A stretch of 7,424 nucleotides of DNA from Betaproteobacteria bacterium. GTDB taxonomy: Bacteria > Pseudomonadota > Gammaproteobacteria > Burkholderiales > Casimicrobiaceae. How positions within the stretch are numbered: the first letter of the stretch is position 1; the number at the start of each line of letters is the position of its first letter. Location of the stretch: NCBI GenBank assembly GCA_003153335.1, contig PLYG01000412.1, positions 4,007 to 11,430 on the forward strand. Reading direction: 5' to 3'. The notes under the pieces are model-generated. The model was not told the DNA's origin and searched no databases. It saw only the letters and a program-made list of their open reading frames with translations. Position numbers and translations under genes: made by a program. Of this stretch, positions 7,001 through 7,424 are shown piece after piece.

Positions 7001-7424
7001 CCTCGACCGCGCCCGGCGCGCCGAAGACGCTCACCGCCACCTACGCGGGCGATGTCAATTACAACGGCAGTGCTTCGCTCGGCGTGCCGCACACCGTCAA
7101 CAAGGCGAACACGGTGACGACGATCACCAACGCGGCGGCGCTGGCAGCGACGCCGACGGTTGTCGGCCAACCGTATGCGGTGAATGCCAGCACTGCCGCC
7201 GTGGCTCCCGGGGCGGGGACGCTCACCGGCACGATCACGGTCAGCGACGGCGCGGCGACCTGCCCGATCATCCTGCCCGCGACGAGTTGCAACCTGACCA
7301 GCACGGCGCCGGGCGCGCCGAAGACGATCACCGCGACCTATAGCGGCGATCAGAATTTCTCAAGTGGCACGCCTGGCACTGTTTCGCAGGTTGTAGTCGC
7401 GTCGGGCACAATGACGACCCTCGC
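3976..7424 (+). CDS. Giant secreted Ig-like repeat protein with internal IPTL-CTERM/XrtH-type motif (3' end beyond window)
   Basis: One frame stays open from ATG 3976 to the window edge, 1149 codons plus two bases. Domains in order: signal peptide (1-28, RRWLLGAGLLLSTALSAA); N-terminal domain 29-168 with a cysteine pair; IPTL motif and transmembrane helix 169-189; basic loop RRLRQHK 190-196; second helix about 197-219; linker to 263; two He_PIG-like Ig domains (264-353, 354-446); seven Big_3-like Ig domains of 97-102 residues (447-1141); and the start of an eighth. The predicted topology places residues 29-168 and everything after 219 outside the cytoplasmic membrane, with the basic loop inside. 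IPTL motifs are recognised by exosortase H and normally lie at the C-terminus. I recall an NCBI family called midcut-by-XrtH for proteins with the motif mid-chain, which fits here. The likely role is a cell-surface or matrix protein, perhaps adhesive; no ligand-binding domain is visible. More repeats and possibly an anchor should lie downstream. Confidence 0.85.
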   Translation, partial: MRASNGKWCLRRWLLGAGLLLSTALSAATFDILVDNDNNTATGCTVATSAGPFPGVEFIVTTTVNTAVFPPVVTGVSRRECVSPPSTFSAASVIDAGGWPVGIGNGIAGYDVLETYFTTTVPFGQYRLGFVYTDPSAGSNDAVITSNGQVGGGAITFDLGPFPAPARVIPTLAHGALLLLAFALAWLALRRLRQHKVSALVIAGVLATIVAGSTWAAIVLDGLIFDWAGVPQLAAGGGDIAAIFVKLENPKVFVRADVKTASPPSFTSANATTFTVGAPGNFAITTFGIPAVSAITQGGTRPTGVNFTDNGDGTASLAGTPGVGTGGVYPLTFSASNGVPPPGSQNFTLTVNQAPAVTSANNTAFIVGTPGTFTFTSTGFPNATLTLTACVPALPGGLTLTNNGNGSATLAGSAALGSVGVKNCTLTASNGVGAPAVQPFALTINQAPTTTTLLSSVNPSVIGQNVTFTATVIATPPGTGTPTGNVQFMDGVNPLGAPVALAAGSATVSTAALILGPHAITANYLGDVNFIISTGSLPTQTVNLAATTTAVISSVNPSVFGQSVLFTATVAAVSPGSGIPTGSVQFMDGVNPLGAPVTLVAGVAFTSTAALSTGAHAITALYSGDANFSTSTGSLPTQTVNKANTTTTLALTSGTTPSVYGQSLTFTATVVAVAPGAGTPGGSVTFKDGLTPLCSAVVLAGGSATCTTTTLSVNAHLLSADYSGDPGFNTSTSNSLAQTVNKADTTTTITNAAALLATPTVVGEPYAVNWSVTVNAPGTAATPLSGNVTVGDGTGASCSAAVAAGTCTLAATTPGAPKTLSATYAGDGNYNGSAAAGAPHTVTKANTTTTITNAAALAGTATVVGEAYAVNVSVVAVAPGAGTPTGTVSVSEGLDTCTITLPATSCSLTSTTAGSKLVTALYNADTNFNGSAATPANHTVNKPATTTVITNAAALLATASVVGEPYAVNWSVTVNPPGVLGAPLTGTVTVSDGVAVCSAAVSAGTCSLTSTAPGAPKTLTATYAGDVNYNGSASLGVPHTVNKANTVTTITNAAALAATPTVVGQPYAVNASTAAVAPGAGTLTGTITVSDGAATCPIILPATSCNLTSTAPGAPKTITATYSGDQNFSSGTPGTVSQVVVASGTMTTL
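4480..4632 (+). other. Internal IPTL-CTERM-like sorting motif, basic loop and second transmembrane helix
   Basis: Residues 169-172 are IPTL, followed by AHGALLLLAFALAWLAL and RRLRQHK. This is the order of an IPTL-CTERM tail: motif, hydrophobic helix, basic cluster. The usual tail has SEWG or SEW after IPTL; here it is AHG. Instead of ending, the protein continues into a second helix (197-219, SALVIAGVLATIVAG) and then the Ig array, so the motif is at mid-protein. Confidence 0.7.
4765..5313 (+). repeat. Two He_PIG-like Ig domains
   Basis: Domain A (4765-5034, 90 residues) has the pattern VGAPGNFAITTFGIPA, then GVNFTDNGDGTASLAGTPG, then YPLTFSASNGVPP and FTLTVNQ. Domain B (5035-5313, 93 residues) repeats it with VGTPGTFTFTSTGFP, GLTLTNNGNGSATLAG and CTLTASNGVG. 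This matches the putative-Ig (He_PIG, cadherin-like) pattern of bacterial surface proteins. Domain B alone carries a cysteine pair. Confidence 0.75.
5314..7424 (+). repeat. Tandem array of seven Big_3-like Ig domains plus the start of an eighth
   Basis: Units begin at 5314, 5605, 5899, 6199, 6505, 6799 and 7102, and an eighth begins at about 7399. Unit lengths are 291, 294, 300, 306, 294, 303 and 297 bp. Most open with K-A-N/D-TTTT and close with a Y-x-G/A-D-x-N-(F/Y) strand and a TVN or TVT. Units 1 and 2 share VQFMDGVNPLGAPV. Units 4 and 6 share VVGEPYAVNWSVTVN, while units 5 and 7 share a LPATSC...LTST hairpin, so 4-5 and 6-7 are copies of a two-domain block. Units 3-7 each carry two cysteines and units 1-2 have none. 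Confidence 0.85.

Noticed and set aside
4924..7170. 748-codon open frame on the - strand, plus shorter - strand frames at 5007-5537, 5544-5900, 6462-6731, 6786-7040 and 7059-7331
   Set aside because: They lie opposite the Ig-repeat gene. Their translations are Arg/Gly-rich or Ala/Val-rich low-complexity mirrors of the repeats, with no domain I recognise and no convincing start sites.
5314..7424. CRISPR or DNA-level satellite explanation for the regular ~300-bp periodicity
   Set aside because: Units are in-frame, about 97-102 codons, and diverge mainly at third positions, which is protein domain repetition. There are no short identical repeats with unique spacers.

Overview
The window is GC-rich bacterial DNA with every supported gene on the + strand. 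It most likely comes from a proteobacterium, probably a betaproteobacterium. The clues are a TauC/TauB-type ABC cassette, a GGGGACAGACCACG-type inverted repeat of the kind scattered through proteobacterial genomes, and above all an IPTL-type sorting motif, which belongs to exosortase H (XrtH) systems. The taxonomic placement is inference.

Layout. (1) Positions 1-1040 hold the 3' end of an ABC permease gene, followed by its NitT/TauT-type ATPase gene. The ATPase reads in two frames and is broken by an apparent one-base loss in a T-run at 610-613. (2) Positions 1044-1110 hold a near-perfect inverted repeat (18-bp stem) just after the ATPase stop codon. (3) Positions 1199-3766 hold three closely spaced genes: a cytoplasmic-looking BNR/Asp-box beta-propeller protein, a MoaD/ThiS-like ubiquitin-fold protein ending in Gly-Gly, and a D-threonine-aldolase-family PLP enzyme. 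They look like one transcription unit. The first two may form a functional pair, but no adenylating (E1-like) partner is in view. (4) Positions 3767-3975 are a 209-bp intergenic region with a plausible sigma70 promoter and a leader hairpin. (5) From 3976 to the end of the window runs one uninterrupted reading frame with no stop codon, at least 1149 codons, encoding a giant secreted Ig-like repeat protein.

The last gene is the most interesting. It encodes a signal peptide, a small N-terminal domain, and then an internal IPTL-CTERM-like motif plus transmembrane helix that normally sits at a protein's extreme C-terminus. A basic loop and a second transmembrane helix follow, then two He_PIG-like Ig domains and at least seven tandem Big_3-like Ig domains, with an eighth starting at the window edge. 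The predicted topology puts both the N-terminal domain and the Ig array outside the membrane, with the sorting motif between them. This suggests a precursor that XrtH could cut in the middle. Repeats 4-5 and 6-7 form a roughly 600-bp two-domain duplication whose best-conserved stretch differs only by synonymous changes.

Because this frame stays open past the window edge, the long - strand open frames opposite it could be mistaken for genes. They are shadows of the repeat array.
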